Assembly (NCBI RefSeq): GCF_001403875.1 | Contig: NZ_LN884297.1 | Location: 1-64,000 of the forward strand | DNA: 64,000 nt | Direction: 5' to 3' | Source: Paenibacillus ihumii | Lineage (GTDB): Bacteria > Bacillota > Bacilli > Paenibacillales > Paenibacillaceae | Shown here: positions 1-9,508 of the stretch, in pieces | How positions within the stretch are numbered: the stretch's first letter is position 1 | Layout: each line of letters begins with the position of its first letter | The notes under the pieces: generated by a model | Databases searched by the model: none | Told to the model about the DNA's origin: nothing | What the model saw: the letters and a program-made list of their open reading frames with translations, nothing else | Translations under genes and position numbers: made by a program

Positions 1-224
1 GCTCCGTCTTTCATTGCTTCTTCATGCGATGAAGCAAATTATCCGGTATTAGCTAACGTTTCCGCTAGTTATCCCAGGCTGAGGGGCAGGTTGCCTACGT
101 ATTACTCACCCGTCCGCCGCTAGGTTGGTTCGGAAGCAAGCTTCCAAAACAACCCCGCTCGACTTGCATGTATTAGGCACGCCGCCAGCGTTCGTCCTGA
201 GCCAGGATCAAACTCTCCAATAAA
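1..224 (-). rRNA. rrs: 16S ribosomal RNA, 5' part (continues beyond the window)
   Basis: Read on the minus strand, 193-219 contains the universal 16S start (AGAGTTTGATCCTGGCTCAG, the 27F site). Upstream lies the Bacillales-type first helix, which puts the mature 5' end near 224. The gene runs leftwards out of the window, so only about 224 nt of roughly 1550 are present. Very high nucleotide conservation makes the identity certain. The exact mature end is inferred by analogy with Bacillus. Confidence 0.98.
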
Positions 225-424
225 GTTGGACATCCCTCACCCGAAGGCGATGACGATCCAGTTGGAATAAGCTGATTAAGCTCATTTTGAATCTGACGAG
301 ATCAGATTTGCATCTGACTCTATTATTTAGATTTCACTTCCGTGAAACCCGCTCACTCGTTGTTCAGTTTTCAAAGATCAACTTCGTTTTTTGTGTGTCG
401 CTGTGTTTCAGCGGCGACTTAAAT
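225..424 (-). other. rrn operon leader with boxA-like antitermination signal
   Basis: This transcribed spacer lies between promoter P2 and mature 16S. At 361-382 the minus strand reads GATCTTTGAAAACTGAACA, the boxA-like element common in Bacillales rrn leaders and spacers, where Nus factors are known to bind. I see no reading frame with coding character here. Confidence 0.7.
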
Positions 425-453
425 AATATAACATATACTATTTCGAATAGCAA
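425..453 (-). promoter_or_regulatory. rrn promoter P2 (sigma-A type)
   Basis: On the minus strand, -35 TTGCTA (448-453), a 17-bp spacer and -10 TATATT (425-430). An AT-rich stretch upstream resembles an UP element. It sits about 200 bp before the 16S gene, as expected for a Bacillales P2 promoter. Confidence 0.75.
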
Positions 454-539
454 GTATTTTTTGATAGAAATAATTTCTTTTAAATCCTTGCCATCCAACC
501 CCGCGATGAAATATCCTGTCATCTTTTGTCGGGACATTT

Positions 540-569
540 ACTATATCATATGATGCAAGCATTCAGCAA
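540..569 (-). promoter_or_regulatory. candidate rrn promoter P1
   Basis: On the minus strand, -35 TTGCTG (564-569), an 18-bp spacer and -10 TATAGT (540-545), about 115 bp upstream of P2. Tandem P1/P2 promoters are the usual arrangement for Bacillus rrn operons. The region 225-638 otherwise holds only leader, promoters and the safA terminator. Confidence 0.55.
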
Positions 570-591
570 GTGATTTTGCAATCATTTTATA

Positions 592-632
592 TAGAAAAAA
601 AAGGGAGGAGTGCTCTTCGCGCCTCCTCTCGC
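592..632 (-). terminator. intrinsic terminator of the safA-like gene
   Basis: On the minus strand a stem GAGAGGAG / CTCCTCCC (one mismatch), with a GC-rich loop, is followed by a run of eight T. It lies just after the stop of the LysM gene and separates it from the rrn promoters. Confidence 0.7.
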
Positions 633-638
633 TTTTGA

Positions 639-2231
639 TTAACTATTAATCCACGGATTTCGTTTGCCTCTTCTTTTTTTAAGTGTTGATCTCTTTCCTT
701 TTGACGCTGAGCCTCGCCCTTGTTGATTGCTTTTATTTGCTTCAGAAATCTTAACCTCTTTTTTTGCGGGCTGCTTTGCGCCTGTCGATTGTTTAGCCTC
801 CGGATCAGAAGATCTTTCTCCAATTTCATTGCCTTCATTGACTGCCTGAGTCACACCTTGCTCTTCCCTAGTCCCGCCTTTATAGCAATATTCCTTCAAA
901 TGATCCGGTGCGCCGAATCCGCCTAACGGGGATTCAGGAACATTCGGCATACCTCCATAATATGGCTGGGCCGGATATGGCCCGTTAGCATAAGGCTGAA
1001 TAGGCGCCGGATATCCCGAACAGCCGCAAGGCGAATAGGAATGCTTTGGTTCATAATAAGGCGCCTGCCAAGGATGCGGAGCGTTCGGTGAAGCATTAAC
1101 CGCCGCTAAGGGAGCGTTGTTCGGTGGAAACTGGGCATGCCCCCAAGAAGCATTCTCCCCTCCATGGAACGGCGAATTAGGTCCGTAGCTTTCCGGCATA
1201 ACATGGCCTTGCTCATGATAACCATAGGAAGGATAAGGTTGGTAAGTATGGCTGCCATAGTGTCCATAATGATCCATCGGAGCGCATGGGTTTACGTACT
1301 GAGGCGACTGATATGGAGCATTGGAAAGGCCCGGGTACTCGCCCTTGGCAGATTCGTTTGGCCAGGCTGGCGGAAAATCATAATAGGAGGACACCTTCTC
1401 ATTCTCAACCTGATAAGGAAGGAACAAATTTTCCGTTTGCTTGCCGTGGCCCGAGCATCCGCAAGGCGGATAAGGCAGCGACTGCTCCGGCTTAAGCACA
1501 GGCGGCGGCTCAACCTGGAATTGATATGGCGAGATCAGCTCTGGACATTTCTGTTTGGGGGGGCAAGGCGGCTCCTCGTATTTGATCGGCTTGACCTCCA
1601 TTTGTGGAAGCTGCTGAGGAATAACTGGCATGATGTTCTCGACAATTTTAATATTTTCGACCTTAACGCTTTCCAGCTTAATGTTCTCCGGCTTTACTAT
1701 CGGGGCTGGGTTCGGCTTTTCCGCGATTGGTTTAACATTCTCAGGCTTAACATTCTCCGGTTTAATGTTCTCAGGCTTAATGTTTTCCGGTTTTATATTC
1801 TCCGGCTTGATATTCTCCTTAGGCGCCGTATTCTTCTTCTCCACCGGACTAACCGGTGCGGGATGAGCTGCAATATTATCAGGCGGATTGTTTGACCCCG
1901 CTGATTCGGGGCTCGGAATGTTGACAACCTCCCCTACTTTGAGGACGTTAGGGTCGCTTAACTGAGGATTCGCATTCACCAAAGCCTGCAAAGACACTCC
2001 CCAAGCTTTGGCCAGCTTCCAGAGGGAGTCCCCTTGCTTCACGGTATGCTTGTAGATGATCCCCTCCCCTACAGGTACAGCCGTTGCCGGAATTTTCACC
2101 TTCATCCCTACGCTTAGAACATCTGGGTTGCTGATTTGCGGATTGGCCTCAATTAACTTCTGTAAAGGAACATCATACTTTTTTGATAAATCAAATAAAG
2201 TATCTCCTTTTTTTACAATGTGTATTTTCAC
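639..2231 (-). CDS. safA: SafA-like spore coat morphogenetic protein with two LysM domains
   Basis: The 530-residue protein has two N-terminal LysM domains (about 2-48 and 60-107) that would bind peptidoglycan or cortex glycan. They are followed by a charged linker with KPENI/KPENV pentapeptide repeats (about 138-170). The rest is a long Pro/Tyr/Gly/Asn-rich low-complexity region with two CGCSG motifs and a Lys/Arg-rich tail. SafA of Bacillus combines N-terminal LysM with a low-complexity region and nucleates the inner spore coat. Here the domain is doubled and no signal peptide is visible, which fits assembly from the mother cell. The start is GTG with AGGAGG 10 nt upstream. SafA is the best family match, but only the LysM part is diagnostic, so another LysM coat protein is possible. 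Confidence 0.75.
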   Translation of the reverse strand: MKIHIVKKGDTLFDLSKKYDVPLQKLIEANPQISNPDVLSVGMKVKIPATAVPVGEGIIYKHTVKQGDSLWKLAKAWGVSLQALVNANPQLSDPNVLKVGEVVNIPSPESAGSNNPPDNIAAHPAPVSPVEKKNTAPKENIKPENIKPENIKPENIKPENVKPENVKPIAEKPNPAPIVKPENIKLESVKVENIKIVENIMPVIPQQLPQMEVKPIKYEEPPCPPKQKCPELISPYQFQVEPPPVLKPEQSLPYPPCGCSGHGKQTENLFLPYQVENEKVSSYYDFPPAWPNESAKGEYPGLSNAPYQSPQYVNPCAPMDHYGHYGSHTYQPYPSYGYHEQGHVMPESYGPNSPFHGGENASWGHAQFPPNNAPLAAVNASPNAPHPWQAPYYEPKHSYSPCGCSGYPAPIQPYANGPYPAQPYYGGMPNVPESPLGGFGAPDHLKEYCYKGGTREEQGVTQAVNEGNEIGERSSDPEAKQSTGAKQPAKKEVKISEANKSNQQGRGSASKGKRSTLKKRRGKRNPWINS

Positions 2232-2333
2232 GCGCTAAAGACCTCCTAGGTATCTTCTCCGGACCGTGATCTTCGCCCGGGGCCCATTTAATACATCCTA
2301 TGCAGGAGCCCGGCTTTTGACATCCATGTAACG

Positions 2334-2373
2334 AAAAAAACCTATCCTTCTTTGAATAAAAAAGGATAGGTTT
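2334..2373 (-). terminator. intrinsic terminator after ilvE
   Basis: The minus strand has an 11-bp perfect stem (AACCTATCCTT / AAGGATAGGTT) followed by a T run. It ends the amino-acid operon 15 bp after the ilvE stop. Confidence 0.85.
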
Positions 2374-2388
2374 CACAATAGAAGCTGA

Positions 2389-3267
2389 TTACCAGACTTT
2401 CAAGCCGTCTTTATCAACGATGCTGCGGAATTCCTCCAGCAGCTGGAGCGTGATTGGCCCGGCATGTCCTTCACCGATAATGCGCCCGTCTACCTCGCGT
2501 ACCGCAATTACCTCAGCAGCCGTCCCGGTCAGGAACACCTCGTCGGCTACGTATACGTCATGAAGCGTGAACGGCTCTTCCTTGAGCTTATAGCCCTTCT
2601 CGTGGCAAATATCTATGATCGCCTGCCGGGTAATGCCCTCAAGCGCACCCAGGTAGCATGGCGGAGTCGTAATAACCCCGTTTTTCACGATAAAAATATT
2701 ATCCCCGGACCCCTCAGTGACGTAGCCTTGCGAGTTCAACATAATGGCCTCTCCTGCACCCGACAGGTTCGACTGGATTTTAACTAAAATATTGTTCAAA
2801 TAGTTCAACGATTTGATTTTCGGATTCAGCGCATCCGGAATATTGCGTTTCGTGGAGACGGATACTGTCTTCAGACCAGTTCTATACGCTTCCTCTGAAT
2901 AAATTGCGAGCTGCTCAGCGATGATAATGACAGAGGCCTTAGGGCACCGGTTCGGGTCAAGGCCCAGGTTGCCGGCACCGCGGGATACAACCAGGCGGAT
3001 ATAACCGTCGCGAAGCTCGTTGCGGCGCAGGGTCTCCACCAAGGCGTCCTCCATCTCCTGATAGGTTAAAGGAATATTCAGCATGATGGACTTCGCGGAA
3101 TCGTACAAGCGGTCCAAGTGCTCCTTGCATTTAAAAATATTTCCGTTATAGATGCGAATTCCTTCGAATATTCCGTCGCCGTATAGGAAACCGTGATCGT
3201 ACACGGATACCTTTGCATTTTCCTTTGTTACGAATTGTCCATCTAAATAAATCCATTGTTCTGCCAT
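2389..3267 (-). CDS. ilvE: branched-chain amino acid aminotransferase
   Basis: This 292-residue fold-type IV PLP enzyme transfers amino groups between glutamate and the keto acids of Val, Ile and Leu. The likely PLP lysine is K152 in IKSLNYLNN. The YVTEGSGDNIF motif (about 182-192) is the class IV phosphate-binding signature, and an N-terminal YDHGFLYGDGIFEG motif is present. A D-amino-acid aminotransferase is the main alternative, but length and the EGIR motif favour IlvE. Its start overlaps the pheA stop by one base (TAATG), so the two are translationally coupled. It is the last gene of the pheB-hom-thrC-thrB-pheA-ilvE operon. A role in Phe/Thr-family transamination is inferred from that context. 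Confidence 0.92.
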   Translation of the reverse strand: MAEQWIYLDGQFVTKENAKVSVYDHGFLYGDGIFEGIRIYNGNIFKCKEHLDRLYDSAKSIMLNIPLTYQEMEDALVETLRRNELRDGYIRLVVSRGAGNLGLDPNRCPKASVIIIAEQLAIYSEEAYRTGLKTVSVSTKRNIPDALNPKIKSLNYLNNILVKIQSNLSGAGEAIMLNSQGYVTEGSGDNIFIVKNGVITTPPCYLGALEGITRQAIIDICHEKGYKLKEEPFTLHDVYVADEVFLTGTAAEVIAVREVDGRIIGEGHAGPITLQLLEEFRSIVDKDGLKVW

Positions 3268-4166
3268 TATTTCCGCACCTCCAGCTTTTGGTTTTTTACA
3301 GAATAACTCGGGTAGGATCCGAGTATGCGCACTTGGCAGCCTAATGCCTCAATTTCCCCAATGGCCGACTGCAGCAACACAGAGTCCAGGGAAGATAGAA
3401 CATCCATGTAAAAATAATAACTTCCAAGCCGTTTCTTCGTAGGCCTCGATTCGATCCGGGATAGATTCAGCTTGCGCCAGGCAAATGCCGACAGGACCTG
3501 ATGAAGCGCACCCGGAAAGTCCTCCGGAAGCGTAACGAGGATACTCGTCTTATCCTGAGCCGCATCGTTCCTCTTCAACTGGAGCGGCTCCTGGCCGACC
3601 AGGACAAAACGGGTATAGTTGTTATCGTGATCCGTTACCTGTTCCGCTAAAATATCGAGGCCATGCGTCTTGGCGCCCAGCGCCGTGCCGATAGCCGTCA
3701 AGCCCTCTCCCGGCCGCTGCTTCACCATCTTAACGGCCTCCGATGTGCTTGCGACATGCTCCAGCTCCGCCTGAGGCATATGAGCCTTCAAAAACTGCAT
3801 GCACTGCGCCATGGCTACCGGATGGGAGAGCACCTTCGTCACCTTGGAATAATCCAGCAAATTCGAATCGGAATCCGAAACAAACTCTTGCTTGTCACCG
3901 ATTAAATTCTGGATGGACGGATATACCCACTCTACCTGCATCGGGATATCGACTTCGTGTACGAGCCAGTCCATATGCAAGCTGACAGAGCCTTCAATCG
4001 TATTCTCTACTGGGATAACGCTGTACTGGCTTTCCCCATTTGCCGTTGCCAGAAATACGTCGGAAATCTGCTTGCAATGGAGCAACTGAACCTGTTCTTC
4101 GCCGAATAGATGAAGAACTGCTTCATGCGATACCGTGCCTTCCGGCAGCAATGCGATCACTTTCAT
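3267..4166 (-). CDS. pheA: prephenate dehydratase
   Basis: The 299-residue monofunctional PDT converts prephenate to phenylpyruvate, the last specific step towards phenylalanine. The periplasmic-binding-like catalytic region is about 1-190 and holds the NNYTRF motif with the catalytic Thr. The C-terminal ACT domain (about 208-285) holds the IESRP motif used for phenylalanine feedback binding. No chorismate mutase domain is present, as is usual in Bacilli. The gene overlaps thrB by 4 bp (ATGA). Confidence 0.95.
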   Translation of the reverse strand: MKVIALLPEGTVSHEAVLHLFGEEQVQLLHCKQISDVFLATANGESQYSVIPVENTIEGSVSLHMDWLVHEVDIPMQVEWVYPSIQNLIGDKQEFVSDSDSNLLDYSKVTKVLSHPVAMAQCMQFLKAHMPQAELEHVASTSEAVKMVKQRPGEGLTAIGTALGAKTHGLDILAEQVTDHDNNYTRFVLVGQEPLQLKRNDAAQDKTSILVTLPEDFPGALHQVLSAFAWRKLNLSRIESRPTKKRLGSYYFYMDVLSSLDSVLLQSAIGEIEALGCQVRILGSYPSYSVKNQKLEVRK

Positions 4167-5131
4167 GCTCTGATTTCCCCTTTTATGGAATCGATAAACT
4201 GCTCACCTTTTGTTATAGTAAGCGTCTGAGCACCTTGTGTGCAAGGTCTCAGCCAAATCGTCCGAGCCTCAATTCCCTGCTCATTGAGCACTCCGAGCAA
4301 GAAATGCTCTAATTCTGTCCCTTTTCCCTCTCTGCGGTCCGTCAGTGCCAGCAGCGTAGGGCCAGCTCCGCTAAGGGCCGCCCCCAAAGCCCCGTGCTCT
4401 GCGGCCTCTTCCAATATCCGCGCCATGCCTGGAACCAGCGAAGCGCGGAACGGCTGATGCAGACGATCCTTCATCGCCGTGCGGATCAAGTCCAATCTGC
4501 CGGAAGCCATCGCGGCGGTGAAGAGAGAGGTACGGCTGATGTTGAACACGGCATCGCCCAGGCTGACCTGTTCCGGAAGCACCTGTCTTGCTTTCGCCGT
4601 GGAGAGCTGGAACTCGGGAATCGCCACCAGCACCTCCAGATCGTCCGGCGGCTCGATCCGCAAATAATCAGCATGGGATCCATCCCAGACCGCCGTAATC
4701 AATCCGCCGAATAAGGAGGCTCCGACATTGTCCGGATGCTTCTCCAGGGCGGTCGCCATATCGAACAGCTTGGCCTGATCCAGAGGAGCGCCAATTAGCT
4801 CATTCGCGGCGACGAGCGTACCGACGATCGCCGATGCACTGCTGCCAAGTCCTCGGGTAAGAGGGATGTCAGAATACATGGATATTTCCAGCTCAGGAAG
4901 GTCAACCCCCGCTTCACGAAATACGGATTGGGCTACCTCGTAAATAAGATTGTTCTTATTCGTAGGAATCCCCAGCATCTGATCGCCGTATAGGTGGATT
5001 TCCGTCGTATCCGCCGGCTTCATTTCAATCCAGGCATAGAGCGATAGAGCCATGCCGAGCGTATCGAAGCCCGGTCCAAGATTGGCCGTGCTGGCAGGCA
5101 CCTTTACGCGCACGCCCGCTTCGGACATCAT
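4163..5131 (-). CDS. thrB: homoserine kinase
   Basis: This 322-residue GHMP kinase phosphorylates homoserine with ATP. The GHMP ATP-binding loop [14 protein letters not shown] is near residues 90-104, the N-terminal [12 protein letters not shown] motif is at about 11-22, and the C-terminal [14 protein letters not shown] motif is intact. It overlaps thrC by 4 bp and pheA by 4 bp, so translation is coupled along the operon. Size matches the family. Confidence 0.96.
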   Translation of the reverse strand: MMSEAGVRVKVPASTANLGPGFDTLGMALSLYAWIEMKPADTTEIHLYGDQMLGIPTNKNNLIYEVAQSVFREAGVDLPELEISMYSDIPLTRGLGSSASAIVGTLVAANELIGAPLDQAKLFDMATALEKHPDNVGASLFGGLITAVWDGSHADYLRIEPPDDLEVLVAIPEFQLSTAKARQVLPEQVSLGDAVFNISRTSLFTAAMASGRLDLIRTAMKDRLHQPFRASLVPGMARILEEAAEHGALGAALSGAGPTLLALTDRREGKGTELEHFLLGVLNEQGIEARTIWLRPCTQGAQTLTITKGEQFIDSIKGEIRA

Positions 5132-6198
5132 TGCTGCTCTCCTTGCAGCTTCGCGATAGCCGCCATAACCGCTTCTTCCGTATCCTTGACGACAAGCGGC
5201 TCGCTGCCGATGCTCTTGATCGCAATATTAGGATCCTTCAAGCCATGGCCGGTCAATACGCAGACGACGGTCTCCCCGCCTTTAAAATAGCCCTCACGAT
5301 GGAGCTTATACACGCCGGCAACGGAAGCAGCAGAAGCCGGTTCAGCAAACACGCCTTCGCGTGCAGCGATCGTCTTATACGCCGTCAGTATTTCCTCGTC
5401 GGTTACGTAGTTGATTTGCCCGCCGGACTCCTCCGCTGCAGCGACAGCCGTTTTCCAGCTGGCTGGATTGCCGATCCGGATGGCGGTTGCTACCGTTTCG
5501 GGCTCCAGAATCGGCTCGCCTTTGACGATAGCCATGGCTCCTTCGGCTTCAAACCCGACCATGCGCGGCAGCGAACTGCTCTTGCCATGCTGATGGTATT
5601 CCTTGAAGCCCTTCCAATAAGCGGAAATGTTCCCCGCATTGCCGACCGGAATGGCCAGCACGTCCGGAGCCTTGCCTAACTGGTCGCAGACCTCAAAGGC
5701 TGCTGTCTTCTGCCCTTCAATCCGATACGGATTCACCGAATTAACCAATGTGATCGGATGCTTGGCCGTAATGTCGCGGACGATTTCTAGCGCACGGTCG
5801 AAGTTTCCTTCGATCGCAATAACCTTGGCTCCGTAGATCATCGCTTGGGCCAGCTTGCCGAGAGCGATGTTATTGTTCGGAATCAAAACGATACAGTTCA
5901 GGCCCGCGCGAGCCGCGTATGCTGCGGCTGCGGCGGAGGTGTTCCCCGTAGAAGCGCACATGATCGTGCTGCTGCCTTCCTCAATGGCTTTAGCCACCGC
6001 CATAACCATGCCGCGATCTTTAAATGAACCCGTCGGATTAAGTCCCTCGTATTTGAAATACAAGTCGAGGCCCAATTCCTCGGACAGATTATCCGCGCGC
6101 ACAAGCGGCGTATTTCCTTCATGCAGAGTCAGCAGCGGCGTATTGTCATTGACTGGCAAATATTCTTTGTACGTATGCAGCAATCCAAGATATCTCAT
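5128..6198 (-). CDS. thrC: threonine synthase
   Basis: This 356-residue fold-type II PLP enzyme converts O-phosphohomoserine to threonine. The PLP lysine is K60 in [11 protein letters not shown] Gly-rich phosphate-binding loop, [14 protein letters not shown], is in the middle. It is the short, Bacillus-type form without the long N-terminal extension of plant and yeast enzymes. It follows hom and overlaps thrB, giving the usual hom-thrC-thrB order. Confidence 0.96.
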   Translation of the reverse strand: MRYLGLLHTYKEYLPVNDNTPLLTLHEGNTPLVRADNLSEELGLDLYFKYEGLNPTGSFKDRGMVMAVAKAIEEGSSTIMCASTGNTSAAAAAYAARAGLNCIVLIPNNNIALGKLAQAMIYGAKVIAIEGNFDRALEIVRDITAKHPITLVNSVNPYRIEGQKTAAFEVCDQLGKAPDVLAIPVGNAGNISAYWKGFKEYHQHGKSSSLPRMVGFEAEGAMAIVKGEPILEPETVATAIRIGNPASWKTAVAAAEESGGQINYVTDEEILTAYKTIAAREGVFAEPASAASVAGVYKLHREGYFKGGETVVCVLTGHGLKDPNIAIKSIGSEPLVVKDTEEAVMAAIAKLQGEQQ

Positions 6199-6241
6199 GA
6201 AATAAAACCCCTTCTATATTAGGAATGAAACGCAATTAAGC

Positions 6242-7528
6242 CTAACCTTCTACCCGGTATACACTCTTGACGCGGCGAATGACCTTCAGCGTCTCGAAAT
6301 GCTTCAGCACTTTATCCATGTTGGCCTTCGAGGCATGGTGAGTAACGATAATGATTTCCGCATCCGGCGTATGCTCGTTCGGCGATTGCACAACCGATTC
6401 CAGACTGACGTCATATTCCCCGAACACCTGGGTAATTTGGGCAAGCACGCCTGCTTTGTCGTCAACTTCAAGCAGCAGGAAGTTCTTGTAGGCGATTTGC
6501 TCGTCGCTCTTAAGCTTCTTCGGCTTGTAGGGAACCATGGATTTCAGGCCGTTAACCCCCAGCTTCAGATTCTTTACAACCGCAACCAGATCCGCAACAA
6601 CTGAGGTCGCCGTCGGCATTTCCCCAGCGCCGGCTCCGTAGAACATCGTCTCGCCCACTGCCTCGCCATGAACGTAGACCGCATTGAACACGCCGTTAAC
6701 GGCTGCGATCGGATGGCTCTTCTTGACCATCGTCGGCTGTACGCTGACGCTGAACTCATCGTCCTGGCGATCGGCGATGCCAAGCAGCTTCATTTCGTAG
6801 CCAAGCTTCTTCGCATAAGCGATATCCTCTTTGGATACGCTCGAAATGCCCCGGACATCCACATCGCTAAGCTCCACATTCGTGCGGAAGCCAAGCGTGC
6901 CCAGAATAACCATCTTGCGGGCGGCATCCAGGCCTTCTACGTCGGAGGTGGGATCCGCCTCAGCATAGCCAAGCTCCTGAGCTTCCTTGAGAACATCCTC
7001 GTAGGATGCATCCTCCTGACTCATCTTGCTCAAAATAAAGTTCGTCGTCCCGTTGACGATCCCCATAATTTTAACGATCCGATCGGAGGAGAAGCCCTCA
7101 ATCAATGTACGGATGATCGGAATGCCCCCGGCCACGCTCGCTTCATAAAATACGTCGCATTGCTTCTCTAGCGCCTTGGCCATAATTTCCGTGCCGTAAA
7201 GGGCCATTAAATCTTTATTCGCCGTCACGATATGCTTGCCGCGTTCCAATGCTTCAAGAATATAAGACCTGGTGGCCTCGACGCCGCCCATCACCTCGAC
7301 GATGACATCGATTTCGGGATCGCGGATCACCTCCCAAGGATCCTCTGTAAGCTTGCTTGGTTCGATTTCAATGCTTCTGGCCTTCTCCAGATTCTTGACG
7401 GCTACCTTCTCAATGATGATCGGAGAGCCGACCTGGCTGCTCAAATCCTCCTGGTGACCTTCGACGATGCGCACAACGCCAGTTCCTACAGTGCCTAGCC
7501 CGAGTAAACCTACCTTAACGGGTTTCAA
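6242..7528 (-). CDS. hom: homoserine dehydrogenase
   Basis: The 428-residue enzyme reduces aspartate semialdehyde to homoserine, the branch point to Thr and Met. An N-terminal Rossmann motif GLLGLGTVGTGVV is at about 8-20, the catalytic core contains IVNGTTNFIL, and an ACT domain covers about 350-425 for threonine feedback. The start is TTG with a strong AGGAGGGG site 10-11 nt upstream. It is a monofunctional form without aspartokinase. Confidence 0.96.
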   Translation of the reverse strand: MKPVKVGLLGLGTVGTGVVRIVEGHQEDLSSQVGSPIIIEKVAVKNLEKARSIEIEPSKLTEDPWEVIRDPEIDVIVEVMGGVEATRSYILEALERGKHIVTANKDLMALYGTEIMAKALEKQCDVFYEASVAGGIPIIRTLIEGFSSDRIVKIMGIVNGTTNFILSKMSQEDASYEDVLKEAQELGYAEADPTSDVEGLDAARKMVILGTLGFRTNVELSDVDVRGISSVSKEDIAYAKKLGYEMKLLGIADRQDDEFSVSVQPTMVKKSHPIAAVNGVFNAVYVHGEAVGETMFYGAGAGEMPTATSVVADLVAVVKNLKLGVNGLKSMVPYKPKKLKSDEQIAYKNFLLLEVDDKAGVLAQITQVFGEYDVSLESVVQSPNEHTPDAEIIIVTHHASKANMDKVLKHFETLKVIRRVKSVYRVEG

Positions 7529-7590
7529 TATAAGTCCCCTCCTGTTCCCTATGCGGGTTATTATCGAAAATTGTATTGCTGCGGGAGTAC

Positions 7591-8028
7591 CTATCCTTGA
7601 CCGACGATTTGGATTTTCTTTACGCCGGGAATATCCTGCAGAGCCTTGAGCATCTTATCCAGCTCCTCTGTCAGTCGCGACGTTTCTACAGATATGACTA
7701 CATTGGCTCTTCCTTGCAAAGGGATGCTCTGATTAATCGTGAGCACGTTCCCGCCCGATCCGGCAATCAGAGACAGTACTTGGGATAAAATGCCGGAGCG
7801 ATGCTCGAGGTCGAACGATATCGTTACGATTTCTTCCCGTTCCATTTGATTCAGTGGATGAATGCCGTCCTTGTACTTATAAAAAGCACTGCGGCTAAGC
7901 CCGACCTGCAGCGTCGCTTCATGCACGGTCTTGACGTCCCCTGCGGCAAGCAGCTGCTTTACCTGAAGCGTCTTGATTACCGCCTCCGGCAAAATATCCT
8001 CACGGACCAAGTAATAACGCTCCTTCAC
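7591..8028 (-). CDS. pheB: PheB-type ACT domain protein
   Basis: This 145-residue protein has an N-terminal helical part with a helix-turn-helix look (VHEATLQVGLSRSAFYKYKD, about 34-53) and a C-terminal ACT domain (about 68-142). It matches the PheB family, which in Bacillus subtilis lies between obg and pheA. The biochemical role is not established, and a small-molecule-responsive regulator is a reasonable inference. The start is GTG with GGGGAGGA upstream. It is the first gene of the operon, directly behind a good promoter. Confidence 0.85.
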   Translation of the reverse strand: MKERYYLVREDILPEAVIKTLQVKQLLAAGDVKTVHEATLQVGLSRSAFYKYKDGIHPLNQMEREEIVTISFDLEHRSGILSQVLSLIAGSGGNVLTINQSIPLQGRANVVISVETSRLTEELDKMLKALQDIPGVKKIQIVGQG

Positions 8029-8070
8029 AAACGTCCTCCCCTTAGAGACTGTTGTTTTCGTATAGTGGAC

Positions 8071-8099
8071 ATTATAACGGAAAGAAAGTCCGGAGGCAA
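8071..8099 (-). promoter_or_regulatory. promoter of the pheB-hom-thrCB-pheA-ilvE operon
   Basis: On the minus strand, -35 TTGCCT (8094-8099), a 17-bp spacer and a perfect -10 TATAAT (8071-8076). It lies about 45 bp upstream of the pheB start. Confidence 0.75.
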
Positions 8100-8160
8100 C
8101 CTATTTTCCGTACAGATTTTTGCGGATTTCCATCGCCGTAGAATCTGTCCGGAAAACAAC

Positions 8161-8186
8161 AAAGAGCACCCGGCAAGGTGCTCTTC
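8161..8186 (-). terminator. terminator after obgE
   Basis: The minus strand has a stem AAGAGCACC / GGGTGCTCTT with a 5-nt loop, followed by a T-rich tail (TTGTTGTTTT). It separates the rplU-obgE group from the amino-acid operon. Confidence 0.75.
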
Positions 8187-8197
8187 TTATGCAAGCA

Positions 8198-9508
8198 TTA
8201 ATAGTAGCTGCTTCCCTCAACAAATTCGAATTCAAAATCGCCAATCCGAACGATCGTCCCATCCTTGGCACCACGTTTGCGCAATTCATCGTCCACGCCC
8301 ATATGGCGCATCGTCCGCGCGAGCTTGAGAATCGCGTCATGCGTATTCAGTTGCATCCGCTTCATCATTCTTTCGATCTTCGCGCTCTCGACGACAAAGT
8401 CCTCGTTCTCGCGGCGAATCACGAAGTCCTGCTCTTCTTCCTTCTCCAGCTTGTAAATTTTGCGCTCGCTTAAATCGGTCACTTCTTCGATTGCCGGCTC
8501 CTCCGGAATTTGATCGAGCAGGTCGGCCGTTCTATAGAGCAATTCCTTAACGCCCTGCCGAGTCAGAGAGGAAATCGGCATAATCTCAAGATCAGGGCGA
8601 ATTTCGCCGACCTGCTTGCGGAATTTCTCCAGATGCTCCTCCGCTTCAGGCATATCCATTTTGTTCGCGGCTACGATTTGCGGACGCTTCTCCAGCTCCG
8701 CATTATACAGCTTGAGCTCTTCATTGATCTTCATCCAGTCTTCAAAGGGATCGCGGCCTTCAGACCCGGCCATATCGACGACATGGATAATGACGCGCGT
8801 CCGCTCCACGTGGCGGAGGAATTCATGCCCGAGTCCGACGCCTTCATGTGCGCCTTCAATGAGCCCCGGCAGGTCGGCCATTACGAAGCTGCGTCCCTCG
8901 CTGACGTCCACCACCCCGAGGTTTGGGGTAATTGTGGTAAAATGGTAAGCCCCGATCTTCGGTTGAGCTGCGGACACGACCGACAGCAGCGTAGACTTGC
9001 CGACGCTCGGAAATCCGACCAGGCCTACGTCGGCCATCACCTTAAGCTCCAGCACGAGCCAGCGCTCCTGGCCTTCCTCCCCATGCTCAGCCAGCTCTGG
9101 AGCCGGATTGCTTGGCGTCGCAAAGCGGGTGTTGCCCCGCCCTCCGCGGCCGCCGCGGGCCACAACGACCTGCTGGCCGTGCCTCGTCAGGTCGGCGAGC
9201 ACCTCCTGGGTATCGTCATCGATAATGACCGTGCCCGGCGGGATCCGGACGATCAAATTCTCGGCATTGGCGCCATGCTGGCTCTTGTTCCGGCCCTTGA
9301 CCCCGCGGTCTGCCTTAAAGTGCCGCTGATAGCGGAAATCCATAAGCGTTCGCAGCCCTTCATCCACCCGGAAAATGACGTCGCCGCCCTTGCCGCCGTC
9401 GCCGCCCGCAGGGCCGCCTTCCGGAACATACTTCTCCCGGCGGAAGGCAACGATGCCGTCGCCGCCGTCACCGCCTTTTACATACACTTTTGCTTTATCT
9501 ATAAACAT
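8198..9508 (-). CDS. obgE: Obg GTPase (ribosome assembly and stress)
   Basis: The 436-residue GTPase associates with the 50S subunit and is essential in many Firmicutes. In Bacillus it also supports sporulation initiation and the general stress response. The Gly-rich Obg fold is at about 1-158, the G domain begins with P-loop GFPSVGKST near 165, DLPGL and NKMD motifs are intact, and an OCT domain (about 355-430) closes the protein. I chose ATG at 9508, preceded by AGAGGTGA, rather than a start nine codons further upstream. The 5' end overlaps the spo0B 3' end by about 10 bp. Confidence 0.97.
   Translation of the reverse strand: MFIDKAKVYVKGGDGGDGIVAFRREKYVPEGGPAGGDGGKGGDVIFRVDEGLRTLMDFRYQRHFKADRGVKGRNKSQHGANAENLIVRIPPGTVIIDDDTQEVLADLTRHGQQVVVARGGRGGRGNTRFATPSNPAPELAEHGEEGQERWLVLELKVMADVGLVGFPSVGKSTLLSVVSAAQPKIGAYHFTTITPNLGVVDVSEGRSFVMADLPGLIEGAHEGVGLGHEFLRHVERTRVIIHVVDMAGSEGRDPFEDWMKINEELKLYNAELEKRPQIVAANKMDMPEAEEHLEKFRKQVGEIRPDLEIMPISSLTRQGVKELLYRTADLLDQIPEEPAIEEVTDLSERKIYKLEKEEEQDFVIRRENEDFVVESAKIERMMKRMQLNTHDAILKLARTMRHMGVDDELRKRGAKDGTIVRIGDFEFEFVEGSSYY

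Noticed and set aside
287..553. 88-codon frame across the rrn promoters
   Set aside because: The sequence is explained by rrn promoters and leader; no ribosome-binding site.
587..838. Lys/Arg-rich 83-codon frame inside the safA 3' end
   Set aside because: It overlaps the SafA-like tail in another frame and runs into the terminator; basic low complexity arises from the Lys-rich tail DNA.
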